Shown here piece by piece: positions 26,401-35,800 of a DNA stretch of 64,000 nucleotides (positions within the stretch are counted from its first letter, which is position 1; every line of letters begins with the position of its first letter). The stretch is from NCBI GenBank assembly GCA_034440575.1, contig JAOTOL010001336.1, positions 590,501 to 654,500 on the forward strand, written 5' to 3'. The position numbers were made by a program, and so were the translations under genes. Source of the DNA: Imbricaverruca yamaguchii (Eukaryota; Arthropoda; Thecostraca; Neoverrucidae). The notes under the pieces were generated by a model, which was given only the letters and a program-made list of their open reading frames with translations, was not told where the DNA came from and ran no database searches.

Positions 26401-29400
26401 CCTTTTGTGTCCCTTTTTGGCAATAGTTGTGCAACAATGATGCTGATTTCCTCATTGCTTCGGTGCGTTGTAAGTAGCATTCACCTGACACTCCAAGCAT
26501 ACTGCCGTTCGCACCACGACATTCCCCACCCGATCTCTAACTGAAAATTACCCCGCTAAACGCAGGTACTACATGGACTCGACGATCCCTAGCACCAGTA
26601 CTCTGCCGGTCGGCTTTCTGCGTGTTTTGGTCGAGTATGAGAACAAGGACGAGGAGTTGATGCGGTCGACCGTCTGGTCCGTCGGCAGCGACCTGGGCTC
26701 CAAGTGGAAGTACGGCCAGGTCACCATTGACCGTCCAGAGCAGCACAAGGTGAGGCCAGCCGGGAGCGTGACTCCCGATGGATCAGGCATGGCCGGCGGG
26801 GGTTCAGTCGGCACAGACACCCACAGCAAACTACTTATGTGGATGTTGAGAAACGGAGGTACCGGTTATGTCACACAGAGCTCGGAGATACTACGGGAAC
26901 CCCATGGAGGACAGGATTACCACCAGTTGTGGGGGCGTCGTGCGTCCTCACACCAAGTAGCCGAGCATTCCAGATTGTTGTGCAAATGGTAATAGGCGTT
27001 TTGTGGTGCGATGTGCTTCGCATTGGAAATTTCAACTCCTCACATGACCTTCGACGCAGTCGTGCCCGCCCATTGCCTCGGCCGTCACCCGACCTTCATC
27101 TTCGCATCCCTCTGATGGTCGTGGTCTTGTCATGTTGGCATGTCGCGAATGTTCAGCATGTGATAATCGTGGCGACCTTTCATATTGTTCAGCTAGTTGG
27201 CTGTGGACCACGTAGTTCGCGCATCGACCCACCTCTCGTCTCCTGCCTCAGATCATCTTCGTGGGCATCTGGGGCGGCCAGCGAGGCGCCATTGCGCTCG
27301 ACGACATGACCTTCATCGAGGGCGCGTGCGAGTCGCAGCCGGCCTTCTCGACGGTCAGCGCCGGCGACTGCGACTTCCTGCGCGGCACTTGTGGCTGGCA
27401 CAACACCACCAGCCACTCCAAGGGCCGGCGCACGAGCTGGCTCATCGCCAGCACCTCCAGTCGCTACAACGGCCTCAACGACCACACCCTGCGCACCTCC
27501 GACGGCTACGCGTACGCGGACGTGTTCAGCGGCGAGGAGGTGACGATGCGGCTGGTGTCGCCGCCGCTGCAGTGGCCCCAGGCGACGCGCACCGTGTGCG
27601 TCAGCTTCTACTACGCTCCGCTGACGTCCGAGAGCAGCGTGGCGCTGAGCGTGCTGCGCCAGCCGGTGTCCGACGACGTCGAGGCCGAGCCGAACAGCGA
27701 CGACGAGACCAAGCTGTGGACGCTGACGGGCGCCGAGGCGCAGGACGCCGAGCCCTCGCACAGCCGCATCTCGTGGCGGCTGGGCGAGGTGCAGATGGCG
27801 GTGGGCGCCAAGGTGCGCGTCATCTTCGAGATCAAGGCGCTCAACTACGGCTTCGCGCTCGACGACATCAGCATGCGGCCTGGGGCGTGCAGCAGTGAGT
27901 ATCGACACTTGCATGGACGCATGGGGGACTACACGATGTTGGCTTGTCGAGCGATCTCAGCTAGCTGACCAACACCAAGACATAGTTTACCCGTTATAGC
28001 TTGGGATATGCGTAACCGTTATTTCTGTGAGATTGCTCGGGTGGTATTGCGCTCAGTTAGCACGCACACTGGAGGTACGGGTAAGGGCGGAATCCACCGA
28101 CCCGCCTGTTTCTCGATGATATCCCACAAATGGGAATGATATTGCAATTCAATCTCGTCACATTGCAACAATTGATAAGCGCATCCCATGCAAAAAGCGC
28201 AATTCGTTGGTGAATATAGGAACTACGGGGGAGCAAAATCGACCGACTGGCCGGCCGCCCGACCGTTGAACATTAACCTTCCTGTCAGATCCTCACACCC
28301 CGTCCCGGTGGTGGTGGGAGGGGTCGATGGAGACCCCCTCTCTAATCTCCAAACTAAGCGTCGCAAGAAAACGAAATAGGCGTCATCGGAAAGCGCTCGA
28401 CGAGTAGGGCCAGACACACCCTCCAAAAATGTTTCCCCCAAAAAGTGACGTCACTAGGGCCCTAGAGTTTCACGACTTACATTATGTTTGTGGCTCTGGG
28501 GGTTCATTTTGAGCAAGATTTGAAGGAAAAAATATTTGGAATCAGAAAAGGAAAGTGAAATCGAACAGAACCATACAATTTTAGGCCACACAAAAATGAT
28601 GTTTTTTTATTTCAAAATTTGGAGTTTTCAAGTTTTGTTTAATTTTCCTTTTCTAATGAGTAGAGCGGACCGACAAATGTTGTTCGAAGTCAACTTGCTC
28701 CAATACAAAATGCTTACTTTAGCCTCGATTTTATCTGTAATGGGCAAGTATACAAAGCTAATAAGTAATCAAAAACTGAAGAAAAAATCAATTCCTCTGG
28801 TGCATTTTGTTGCACCCCTAAAGATAAGCAAACGCTAAAAGTTTCATTCAAATATCTTTATCCGTTAAAGCTTGACTGGTTAAACTTCTTTGGAGGTGGC
28901 CTCACTCGACCTTGACTAAGTCGTTAACCCTAGATGACCTGACTTCAAAATTTTGACACATGTCAAATTGACGTGGGAAAAGGTTTGCCAAATTTGGGGC
29001 GCGCTGCCGCAAATTTGGCGAACCTTTTTTTATTACAACTAAACTTCATAGCCGTGATCTATCAGCCGTAATCTATACTCTAAATTTCGTACTTCTAGCT
29101 TCAGTAGATTCCGAGATCTGGGCGGGGAGGGGGTGGTATCGGCCACCCTCTCCGGTGCGAGTCATGTGAGAGGCCCTCCGGCGTGTGTGTACACATACAT
29201 AATAGACAAATAGTATAAGAATAGGAAGCATACACACATAAGAGAAGATTGGTTTCCGTTTGTCACAAACGAGAGTAGAGTTTTGGTATCGTTCGATTGG
29301 GCTCAGATTTGTGAGATTGCTGACTTCAGTGGCATTTGTACAACAGCTGACGTCACATAGACGCAACTGACAGTGTTGGGGGCACTGGGCCGCCCAGCTG

Positions 29401-29781
29401 GTTTATTGTGCGTCCAAATCGGTATCCTTAATTTGTGCTCCTTGTCCACATGTGTCCGTCCAGGTCCGTCTGCATCGGCCCGTGTCCACGTACTGTGTCT
29501 GTCCCGAGTCTGCTGGCGTTCACCTAGATTTGCCCGTGCCCGACATGTGCGCCCGCGCCATTCCATGTGCCCGCGCCAGTTCACGCTGGCTTGTGTCCGT
29601 CGGTACACGTCCGCGTTTGTCGGCGCGCGTTCGTGTCTGTGCTCCGTGTACGTCCATTGTGTCCGCCCACGTCCGCGCGTGTCCGCCTGACGAGTCGCCA
29701 CCTGTCGTTTTAGCTCGTCCGGCCCAAGCCGACCCGTCCTCCAAGCAGGACGACGAGGACACCGCCAGAAACCCACAGTAG
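7759..29781 (+). CDS. Secreted four-MAM-domain protein gene (spliced, exon list in evidence)
   Basis: Exons seen: 7759-7908, 20109-20261, 20946-21066, 22919-23108, 23468-23680, 24026-24343, 24714-24845, 25722-25954, 26566-26749, 27252-27894, and a tentative last exon 29714-29781. The product has an N-terminal signal peptide followed by four MAM domains, extracellular beta-sandwich modules (families such as meprins, receptor phosphatases and MDGA) used in adhesion and protein-protein contact. Each domain shows the family pattern: an opening Cys, CTFE-like starts, W/F-rich strands, a DH or TGP turn, and a closing G.IA(I/L)D(D/T) then C. No membrane segment or GPI signal is visible, so a secreted protein of about 800 residues is inferred. 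From 20109 to the final TAG the exons join in one frame (752 codons). The 7908 to 20109 junction does not match in phase (0 versus 1), so an exon is missing from this model. I cannot name the orthologue. Confidence 0.85.
9655..10408 (+). repeat. Direct duplication of about 370 bp
   Basis: Two adjacent copies (about 9655-10040 and 10041-10408). Both contain ACCTGACTTGACCTC, ATCAAACAAGTCGCTA, ATATACGGGAAGC, TCTGGCGCTG, GCGCCGGT and TATCGGCCGGTA, and each ends in a C-run and GCGTGTGCTAAC. The pair lies about 100 bp left of the hAT element. No coding frame is supported. Confidence 0.85.
11380..13571 (+). pseudogene. hAT transposase, frameshifted and interrupted
   Basis: Segments in order: a BED-like zinc finger near 11505-11650 (KSALRRHAESDAHKRA), FSIMWDESTDIS near 11935 with the first catalytic Asp, IIGLGTDNCATMMG near 12130, CIRHSLAL near 12235, a WLSRG segment near 12420, and the C-terminal dimerisation block FPLLTELMADLM then VERVFSTMNRVKTAL near 13265-13375. 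The frame changes near 11700, 12070, 12380 and 13315. A 523-bp GA/GGGA tract replaces part of the helical insertion domain. No full transposase can be made. The breaks could partly be sequencing errors. Confidence 0.85.
12606..13128 (+). repeat. GA / GGGA polypurine tract
   Basis: Alternating blocks of (GA)n and (GGGA)n, 523 bp of almost pure purine on the plus strand. It remains open in several frames (ER/GGRE and SLSLP repeats) and links two transposase segments. Such tracts can form triplex DNA and are prone to length errors in sequencing. Confidence 0.98.
16985..17720. repeat. Degenerate 27-28 bp tandem repeat
   Basis: About 26 diverged units of the form GGGCCCCGACGCGATTTTTG, with the GGGNCCC core and an ATTTT block recurring roughly every 28 bp. 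Length near nine codons leaves diverged open frames on both strands (GPK..SGP type), not genes. Within intron 1 of the MAM gene. Confidence 0.7.
19200..19710. repeat. 30-31 bp tandem repeat
   Basis: Units of the form CACACAGCCGTCATGCCGTC then GTGTTCTGTGT. The clearest are at 19561-19640 with a 31-bp period, more diverged on either side. In the MAM gene intron, about 400 bp before the exon at 20109. Confidence 0.8.
20109..20261 (+). CDS. MAM gene exon: start of MAM domain 1
   Basis: Acceptor GTCCGCAG and donor GTAAGC. It enters in phase 1 and leaves in phase 1. It encodes the opening of MAM 1, with DPNCNFG, LCDYSNP and a W-rich strand (SNWLGGP) followed by an acidic linker. The phase-1 entry requires one base from an upstream exon, which the signal-peptide exon does not supply. 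Confidence 0.75.
20410..20482. repeat. TA microsatellite
   Basis: About 25 TA dinucleotides followed by interrupted TACATATA, just after the MAM exon at 20109-20261. Confidence 0.97.
20946..21066 (+). CDS. MAM gene exon: MAM domain 1, second part
   Basis: Acceptor CCTGCAG and donor GTGAGT. The first two bases complete a Gly codon with the preceding exon. It encodes the GGYAVFETS strand and ends at KCL plus two bases of a Gln codon. This matches the usual MAM order of a displayed Gly-Tyr-x-Val/Leu strand and then the central Cys. Confidence 0.75.
21783..22912. repeat. 20-bp GC-rich minisatellite (MAM gene intron)
   Basis: About 56 units of CGCTGACCGCGGCCGTCTGA with frequent CCGCCTGA and CTGTCTGA variants. 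Units contain CCGCGG and many GCGGCCGC sites. The array ends about 6-8 bp before the acceptor of the exon at 22919. The minus strand of the unit has no stop in any frame, which gives a 474-codon open frame (SASDGRGQRQTAA repeats) with no coding merit. Confidence 0.97.
22919..23108 (+). CDS. MAM gene exon: MAM domain 1, third part
   Basis: Acceptor CGCCGCAG, with one base completing Gln, then FAYNMDG (the MAM F.Y.M.G strand), LRVLLHHV and NNVVLWSS. It ends in phase 0 at EHT before GTCAGC. The 20-bp tandem array of the intron reaches to within about 25 bp of this acceptor. The exon/intron frame is intact. Confidence 0.8.
23468..23680 (+). CDS. MAM gene exon: end of MAM 1, start of MAM 2
   Basis: Phase 0 at both ends, 71 codons. 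LVFEAIP and GYIALDTIQL close MAM 1 and GPSC is its last Cys. MAM 2 opens at once with CTFESRLCSWSQD and DDFQW, ending at TGPKR before GTAAAT. Family strands and cysteines are all in place, and the next exon supplies the expected DH. Confidence 0.9.
23860..23985 (+). repeat. About 46-bp imperfect repeats before a MAM exon
   Basis: CAGTACAGCCGTGGCGGCGT, AGCCCGTGGCGGCGT and CAGTACGAGCCGGACGGCGT mark three imperfect units, ending about 40 bp before the acceptor of the exon at 24026. Confidence 0.55.
24026..24343 (+). CDS. MAM gene exon: core of MAM domain 2
   Basis: Acceptor GTGCTGCAG, donor GTCAGT, phase 0 at both ends, 106 codons. It encodes DHGGSE, the GGYVYIDSS strand, LCFRFWTHMHGTGIGTLRV, LWSLSG, GNQWYQGQV and EAFT. 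This is textbook MAM order. The intron that splits the F.Y.M strand in MAM 1 and MAM 3 is absent here. Confidence 0.9.
24714..24845 (+). CDS. MAM gene exon: end of MAM 2, start of MAM 3
   Basis: Acceptor GCTCACAG, phase 0, 44 codons. LAIEAEVG, GDIAIDDLSLMPGVC closes MAM 2. After a Ser/Pro-rich linker, DCTFE opens MAM 3. The GTTAGG donor starts a stretch of degenerate short repeats in the intron. Confidence 0.85.
24846..25360 (+). repeat. Degenerate short repeats starting at a MAM-gene donor
   Basis: Purine-rich diverged units of roughly 35-40 bp (GGTCAGG, TGGGAT, CACCGA motifs) fill the first 500 bp of the intron after the exon ending at 24845. Period and copy number are uncertain. Confidence 0.4.
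25722..25954 (+). CDS. MAM gene exon: MAM domain 3, central part
   Basis: Acceptor TGCGACAG, donor GTTCGC, enters phase 0 and leaves phase 2. VETCGWTN continues the CTFE opening. It then carries LNWVRETG, DHTERSERGYLLMLEY, the substrate-face strand FAWLVSP, and CLTF plus AG of a split Arg. The split falls at the same place in the fold as in MAM 1, also in phase 2. Confidence 0.85.
25985..26190 (+). repeat. Two direct copies of about 95 bp
   Basis: GAGAGCACAGCACCTGACCC, GGCTCCTGTGGCCTTT, GTGTGGATCGTGATGCT and TTCGCT recur in the second copy with small changes. Starts about 30 bp after the donor at 25955. Confidence 0.8.
26566..26749 (+). CDS. MAM gene exon: MAM domain 3, F.Y.M strand onward
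   Basis: Acceptor AACGCAG. The first base completes Arg, then YYMDST, GFLRVLVEYEN, TVWSVGSDLGSKWKYGQVTID and EQHK, ending phase 0 at GTGAGG. Order and spacing fit a MAM beta-sheet. The donor is at the position used in MAM 1 and MAM 2. Confidence 0.85.
27252..27894 (+). CDS. MAM gene exon: end of MAM 3 and complete MAM 4
   Basis: Acceptor TGCCTCAG, donor GTGAGT, 214 codons, leaves in phase 1. IIFVGIWGGQRGAIALDDM and GAC close MAM 3. MAM 4 is then encoded without any intron, from GDCDFLRGTCGWHN through DHTLRTSDGYAYADVF, VCVSFYYAP, LWTLTG and VRVIFEIK to GFALDDISMRPGAC. It is very GC-rich, unlike the flanking intron. MAM 1-3 share intron positions and MAM 4 has lost all of them. Confidence 0.92.
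28240..28990 (+). repeat. Interspersed non-coding repeat, copy 1 of 3
   Basis: Shares blocks with 60813-61560 (same strand) and 42235-43035 (reverse). These include CAGATCCTCACACCCC, CCAAACTAAGCGT, GTGACGTCACTAGGG, TTACATTATGTTTGTGGCTC, AAAGATAAGCAAACGCT and TGACCTGACTTCAAAATTTT. No protein coding is evident. Its ends and any target duplication are unresolved. Confidence 0.8.
29714..29781 (+). CDS. Possible terminal exon of the MAM gene
   Basis: A pyrimidine-rich acceptor (TGTCGTTTTAG) is followed by two bases that complete a Thr codon with the phase-1 end of the exon at 27894, then 21 acidic/polar codons (RPAQADPSSKQDDEDTARN) and TAG. Phase agreement and a plausible short hydrophilic tail support it. 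No domain is present and the intron is 1.8 kb, so this is a candidate only. Confidence 0.45.
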
Positions 29782-32770
29782 GATGTTGACGCGTGTAGTG
29801 GCCGCGGCCACGCCGTGGCCTTCGATGCTGCCGCAAGTTCAGCCCGCCACCTGCCATCGGTGCTGCGGAGGCAGCTAACCTCTCCTGAGCTGAGATGGCC
29901 GCGGTCCACTCGCTCGCTCGACGACAGGCCGCGTCACATCTTGTGACGTCACTCGTCAATCCCACGTGTCATGCGGCACGCGGTGGTCCGGCGCTTGGGT
30001 GGAGTGGTGCGTTTGGAGGGCATGATGTAGACGGCCGCAGGCTATGGCATTCGCGATCAGAAGTCTAGCGTGCCGTTGTAAGTCATCGGACGATCGGCGC
30101 AAGGCGACCGTGCTGTCATTGTGTATAATCGTATTGTGGATTAGCGTGCGAACTCTGCCTTTGATAGCGTTTGGAAGGGTCTTCTGGAAAAAAACTTCGA
30201 GTGTTCGTCCTTTTAGCTCCGTGGTGTGCAGCTGATAACACTTGTAGTTTCCCAGTTTTTTTTTTGGTCCACTTGTCAGCCGTCCTTCCACCCGCTGATA
30301 TATTCACCCGCTGATAAACATGGTTCTTTTTCTAATGTGCATCTTGTATCACTGCATTTAAAAGCCGCGATTGGTTAGCGGGCATATCACCACCAAAGCA
30401 ATATTTTCACACCCTCTTGGAGCCCTAGTGGTGTGTCTTCGGATAACAATATTGGAGATACTTGAGTCGGAACTCACAACACCATTATCAATATCACATG
30501 CGCATCAGTATCATTATCCAGTTAATTTTGCTCATGTACTTTCAAGTTTTTCCTCATATATTAAAACTTTTGTTCGTCAGCTCATCAGCATCATGGCATA
30601 TCTCTGTCCGCCATGTGCATCCATTTCATATTCCTACTTCCGCCCCGATCCCAGAAGTCGCCCCATCCGAGACACCGGTGGTGCGACCACCACCAAAACA
30701 TTCTACGGAGCAGCTTGCATGGGTGCCGGAGAGAGACGCACCCACTCGCCCAGCTATATTGTCCACCACCTGGCGAGGACGACAGAAGTTTCGCAGAGGT
30801 AGGTATGCTATGCGGTAGATCATACTCCTGACGGGTCGTTACGTTACTCGTGATATTTCAGCACTGCACATCGACCGTACGGCAACCTGCGTGCCATTCC
30901 CACCCGGACAACGTTCGCGCCGCCAGGATTCCCTGCCGGACGATTGCTAGTCTACGCAAAAGCCATGCATTCGTTTCTTGCAAACGATGTTATACCTTCA
31001 TGCATCCCTCCATTGTGCAGCGACGCGTCTCTGTGCTCAACCCGGTCGACAAATATCCACATGCTGGGGGCGCTGAAGGTTTCGCCTTCACATTTGATCC
31101 GTTATGTTTCTCCGTAAGCCTATCCTGTGCATTGCATTATTCCCAGTGTCTTCCGATGCTTGCTACCATATTTCTGGTCATAGTATGCGAGAAGTATGAC
31201 TGCAAGCGTTGCTTTATTCTTAATCATGTCGAGTTGTAAAGACCATAGCAAAGAGAATACATTTCCAGCGAAACCGAACCTCGACAGGAACTGGAACTCA
31301 ACGCGCAGAGTGCGCCTGCGTGAAATCCAGGTGTCAGTACAACCCAACACTTCAAGACACGCGTTCGAAGAACTAGACAACGGAACAGAATCCAAGGCCA
31401 AGTAAGGCAGATAGCCGAAGGATCAAAGCTGAAAGCATGCCGTTGCGACACAGTAGCTCACACCCCGCGCTCCCTGGTTGCAATTGGATTGCAAAGCGGT
31501 GAAACGGGGCGAATCATTGCACTCATTCGCCAAGCCATCTATCAGTCGGCTGGCACGCACACCCACTGTTCCATCCCAGAAAATAGCCATTTCACGGTTA
31601 CCCCGACCGGCTCGTCCACTACTTGTCATGGAGCCCACGAGGGCTGGCTAATGCTAAAACCACCTCATCACCGTCTACACCATAACCTCACGCAGCCCAC
31701 GCGGTGGGCCTGCTAATGCTAAAACGACAGTACATTCACCCATAAGATCCTCTCACGACAAAACAGTTCTTCATCTGGTTTGTCTGTGACCAGAAACCTC
31801 GCGCGGCCGAAACATCGCCGCACCAGCCCGACTCTGACGGCGGCGACGGCGCGGTCGGATCCGGCGCCACATGCCGCGGCCTGGCCCTCAGACAGCGGCA
31901 CCTGTCGGCGGGGCTACACCGACCGAGCCAGCGCCACCCACGCCACCACAACAAACAGCCCCAACACGGACACTGACGCCCACCCAGGCGGCCGCAGCGC
32001 CTGCTATCGCCGCACGGCATTGCACAGAGCACAAGTCTTTCGAACAGGACCAAAACAGAACAACTCGCCAGGCTACTGCTAACAGCGCACTGTGGCGCGG
32101 ACCGACACGGTGAGGCACCGCACCACCAGTACAGCGGGGTGGGTATCGCACCACCGACAGAACGGGGCGTGGCACCACACCGCCCGCTCATCCGCCCCAT
32201 AAACTCAACTGTTCGCCATCAGCTCGGGATTACAACACCCCGTTAGCATTCCAACAGAACGCGTCACCGCAGTCAACCCCAACAACACGAAGCATTAAGC
32301 CAGCTTCGTCACGAATGAGACGCGATCAACAGTCACCTCGAGGTGTCGCACCGCACTGTTGTGCCACCAGGGCGCCGCACCACGACACCGCTCAAACTAG
32401 AGGCGTGTCAAGATGGCGAGGAAAAGGGGTTCAAGAGGGAGGAAATCTTCGTTACGCAGGAAAGCTGTTCATCGAATGATTTCTTAAAAAAATAATATAA
32501 ACCGGTGATTTCGTTCTACTGGGACTCTAGGTGTATTGCAATAACACTCAAGTGATCTCAGCTAGAATGCGATTATCGCAAGTTCGTGTGTAATCACAGA
32601 TGTGGGGTGACATAGTTGCAGATGTAGTCACATGCATGTCATTTGGTCGGGCTTGCCGTGTATTCGCCAGTAGGTGCGGCTGAGTGCCACGCCGTACAGT
32701 TCATCCGACACGGCATGGTGCAAAGCAGGGTGCAACACCGATCGAAGCATCAGTCCAGACCGGCGCAATC
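29782..32770. other. Space between the convergent MAM and DNAJC14 genes
   Basis: No supported gene. It should hold both 3' untranslated regions. TTTATT at about 31212 could be a minus-strand poly(A) signal but is 1.5 kb past the DNAJC14 stop. The 31800-32200 segment is GC-rich with imperfect CACCGCACCACC-like repeats. An ORF at 30462-30818 is Pro/Arg-rich without a recognisable domain. Confidence 0.4.
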
Positions 32771-32876
32771 TCAGTGAGCACGGCGCCGAGCGCCGCGACG
32801 GCGGCCGCCCGCCGGTGCTTCACCGCCCACCGAGTTGCTGTACAGGTTGTTGAGGATGTCTTCCAGGTCTCGATCC
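32771..32876 (-). CDS. DNAJC14: DNAJC14 exon 8: C-terminus
   Basis: Acceptor CTTTTTCCGCAG. One base completes Ser, then DRDLEDILNNLYS, a Gly-rich turn, and a basic tail GGRRRGARRRAH ending in TGA. DLEDILNNLY corresponds to the DLQDFLSRIF-type helix near the end of vertebrate DNAJC14. It is separated from exon 7 by 8.7 kb that contains the 75-bp array and an inserted LINE. Confidence 0.8.
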
Positions 32877-35800
32877 CTGCGGAAAAAGAGCACGTCGACG
32901 TTGGGCGGTGGCACCAGCAAGGTAAATGAGAGGCATCATGTGTAGCTTGTGTTCATAGTTGCAATTTTCAACATCGCACATGGTGGTTTTCCGGTTCTCA
33001 AACCGCAACCGATCCGACAACGGCATGAACGTCGATAGCTTCTGCATGCAAATGAGAATATCTGAGCGGCATTATCGGGCACCTGATTGACCCAATCAGG
33101 ACACCCAAACAGACGACGCGATCTACGGCATATAAGTTAAAAGATACGGCTGCAGAGCTGCGAAATAACGAGAACAAACCATCACTGTAGCCTTCTCTGA
33201 TCGTTGGGCAGACTTCGAGACGATCCATATCCTAGTCGATGTGACCTGCGTACGGGACTAACGTCGACACCGCATGTCTATTGTTAGTGAACTACACAAG
33301 CAATGGTGTTTAAGTCGATTTACATCTTGCAACACCGACGGAATTATCGAGTCCACCCACGACCAGTCGGAGTGAGATTAACGATGCCGTATGACCCAGC
33401 AGTTGAACGTGTAAAACAATCGAAGCTTTCTCCTCCGCCTCACAGCGAATTTTTGGAGAATTTGCAGCACGACAACGCATGCGACGACTTAATCTCGTAA
33501 TTTTCATTGCAAATATTCCGATGGCGAAATGTACGCGACAACCTAATATCACAATTTTGATTGCACATATTCTGACGGCAAAACCCACGCGACAACCTAA
33601 TACCGTAATTTTGACTGCACATATCCCGTCGACGAACTCTCCTTTCTCATACCGTCAAAGCAGCATGCTAAATGCTAAATGGTCCATCCCAGGATGCGGA
33701 ATAAGAGTGTAAACAGGTATTCTGCACCCTCGCTCTGTATCCCCCAGTAAGGCGCTTCAATTATAATATGCATTTAATTACACTTCGTACTCGAGTTTTA
33801 TGTTAAGGAACATGCTTAACATTAGTGCATTGGAAACATTCTGGCTCATCCTGCGAATAGTTTCTTCGAAACCCATCTTTCTCGCCTTCTTCGAAACCCA
33901 TCTTTCAAGTGCCAATCAATGGAACTGAAATGAAATCAAATGAATCTGGTTTCTATGCTGCCTTCCTCTGCTTTGGTTTCTTTGACTTACTTTGTTAGCG
34001 ATATTTGCCAGATACTGAATATGTTCGTTACTATTATCAACATCAACAAAGTCAATTATGACATCAGTAGCGAAAGAGACTAGGTCTCTGCAGTTTATCC
34101 ACCGCTGGGCGTGACGGTATGAGAAATACCTTGTACTGGAGAGGAAATTTTGCTATCTCATTCAAAAGAAACAAAAAACACTCGGGTCTCGTGTTTGCTT
34201 TTTTTTCAAGAACTCGACAGCAAGACTAGTTTCCCAGCATAGATTATTAATACACAACCCCATACTTGTCAGCATTCCCCATCCTAACGCACTGACGCAC
34301 ATTCTGTACCACCCATAGCTATTCACATTCATCTCTGCAGTGAAAAAAAATCGGCCATCTGTTGTCATTCGTCATTTCTACTCTGATAGCCAGTGCAATT
34401 TCTGCTTTCCAATTTCGTGGAATAACCACGTTCCTCTCTAGCCCAAAGTAGCAAGTCATTGCTCCAGTTTCCTCATACAATATATATTTTAGCGCAAAAC
34501 GGTCATTAAACATATTTTGCGCTAAAAAGGTAACACATATGGATTTGTACATGTATTCATTTGTTACAAACTTGGAGTTTTCCTCTTTCGAAATAACCTT
34601 TTGAGCTTTACGCAGCTTTGGCCAGTATTAACCAGTTTGAACTATTCTAGCAGATTTTGCTTCGTCAACCCTGCCTACAACTACGTGTAAATACTCGTTT
34701 TATACTCTACGTGCAAACACTCGTACTCGTGTAAATACTTTCACCGTTATTCAGTCATATTCGCTTCCCATTCATTGCCTCACTTCCTGAAAACTAATTT
34801 CCCAGAGGAACATCCCAATCGAACTCTTCAAAAGATGCACTCGAAATACAGTTACTATTCACGTTCCACATAGGACCTTTCCACGGAAAGTAGAGCGTTG
34901 AACGAGAAGCATTGAGAAGTCTAGCGGGTGAATCTCTGGAGTGCGGGACTCCGATGTGTTATATGCTTACCAGAGGGCAATCATGAAGGTCCCTTTCACC
35001 GTGGAACAAATACATGTGTTCATTTACCAAAGATATTCGGGCATCAATTCACGTGAGCGACACGTGCTCGTTAAATGCTCCATGAAACCTTCCTTCCCAC
35101 AGATCATAGGACTAGGGAAGATGACATTATTACATTGGTTGGTTATTTAGGCTTGGGGGCACATCGTCTGCTTCGGTCATACAGCGCCCATATGACATTA
35201 TTACGCAACACAAACTTGAATACATTGCTTTTTGCCTTCATTATCAGAATGTAATGAACCGAACTGCTGTGCAAGATCACAATATACGCGATACATTACC
35301 GATACTTTCAATGACATAGTATTCAGACTGCAGGTGAATAATTAGCTACAGAGGCTGAAAGGAGAAAGCTTAGTTGCACGTCAGGTTGGAATGAACTTGT
35401 TAACAAAATTGTATGAAGAAGTCAATAGCATACCGAAGTTGTGGAGTGATACACCAAACCAGGAAACTGACTCCTATTTGTAACGCATAAAACTGCACAA
35501 GAAATGACAAAAGTTGCAATTCGTTTCATAGTGTCACACAAAATAAGTATGCAGGGAGTCTCTCGCGAAGGAATTAACCGAATGTGATCTCTGAGATATT
35601 TTGAAACAGACTCCAGTTAATAATGCAGGCAAACAACAAATGCATCAATATTAACAAGAACCACAGAGACCAACTGGGTTAAGTGTATAAAAGGAAGATA
35701 ATACAAACCAAAAAGAACCTGGTCGGGTGCACCGACCAGGTTGTCTAACCTGAATTCACGCCACCACTGCGATTCCCTAGATTGAAGAACATCATTCAGA

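Noticed and set aside
29303..29965. 220-codon minus-strand frame with Thr/Arg-rich repeats
   Set aside because: Made of degenerate CGTGTCCG-like repeats. No domain, and it overlaps the candidate MAM terminal exon.
32098..32200. Possible coding exon in GC-rich sequence near the gene ends
   Set aside because: CACCGCACCACC-type imperfect repeats explain the openness. No family similarity or phase support.
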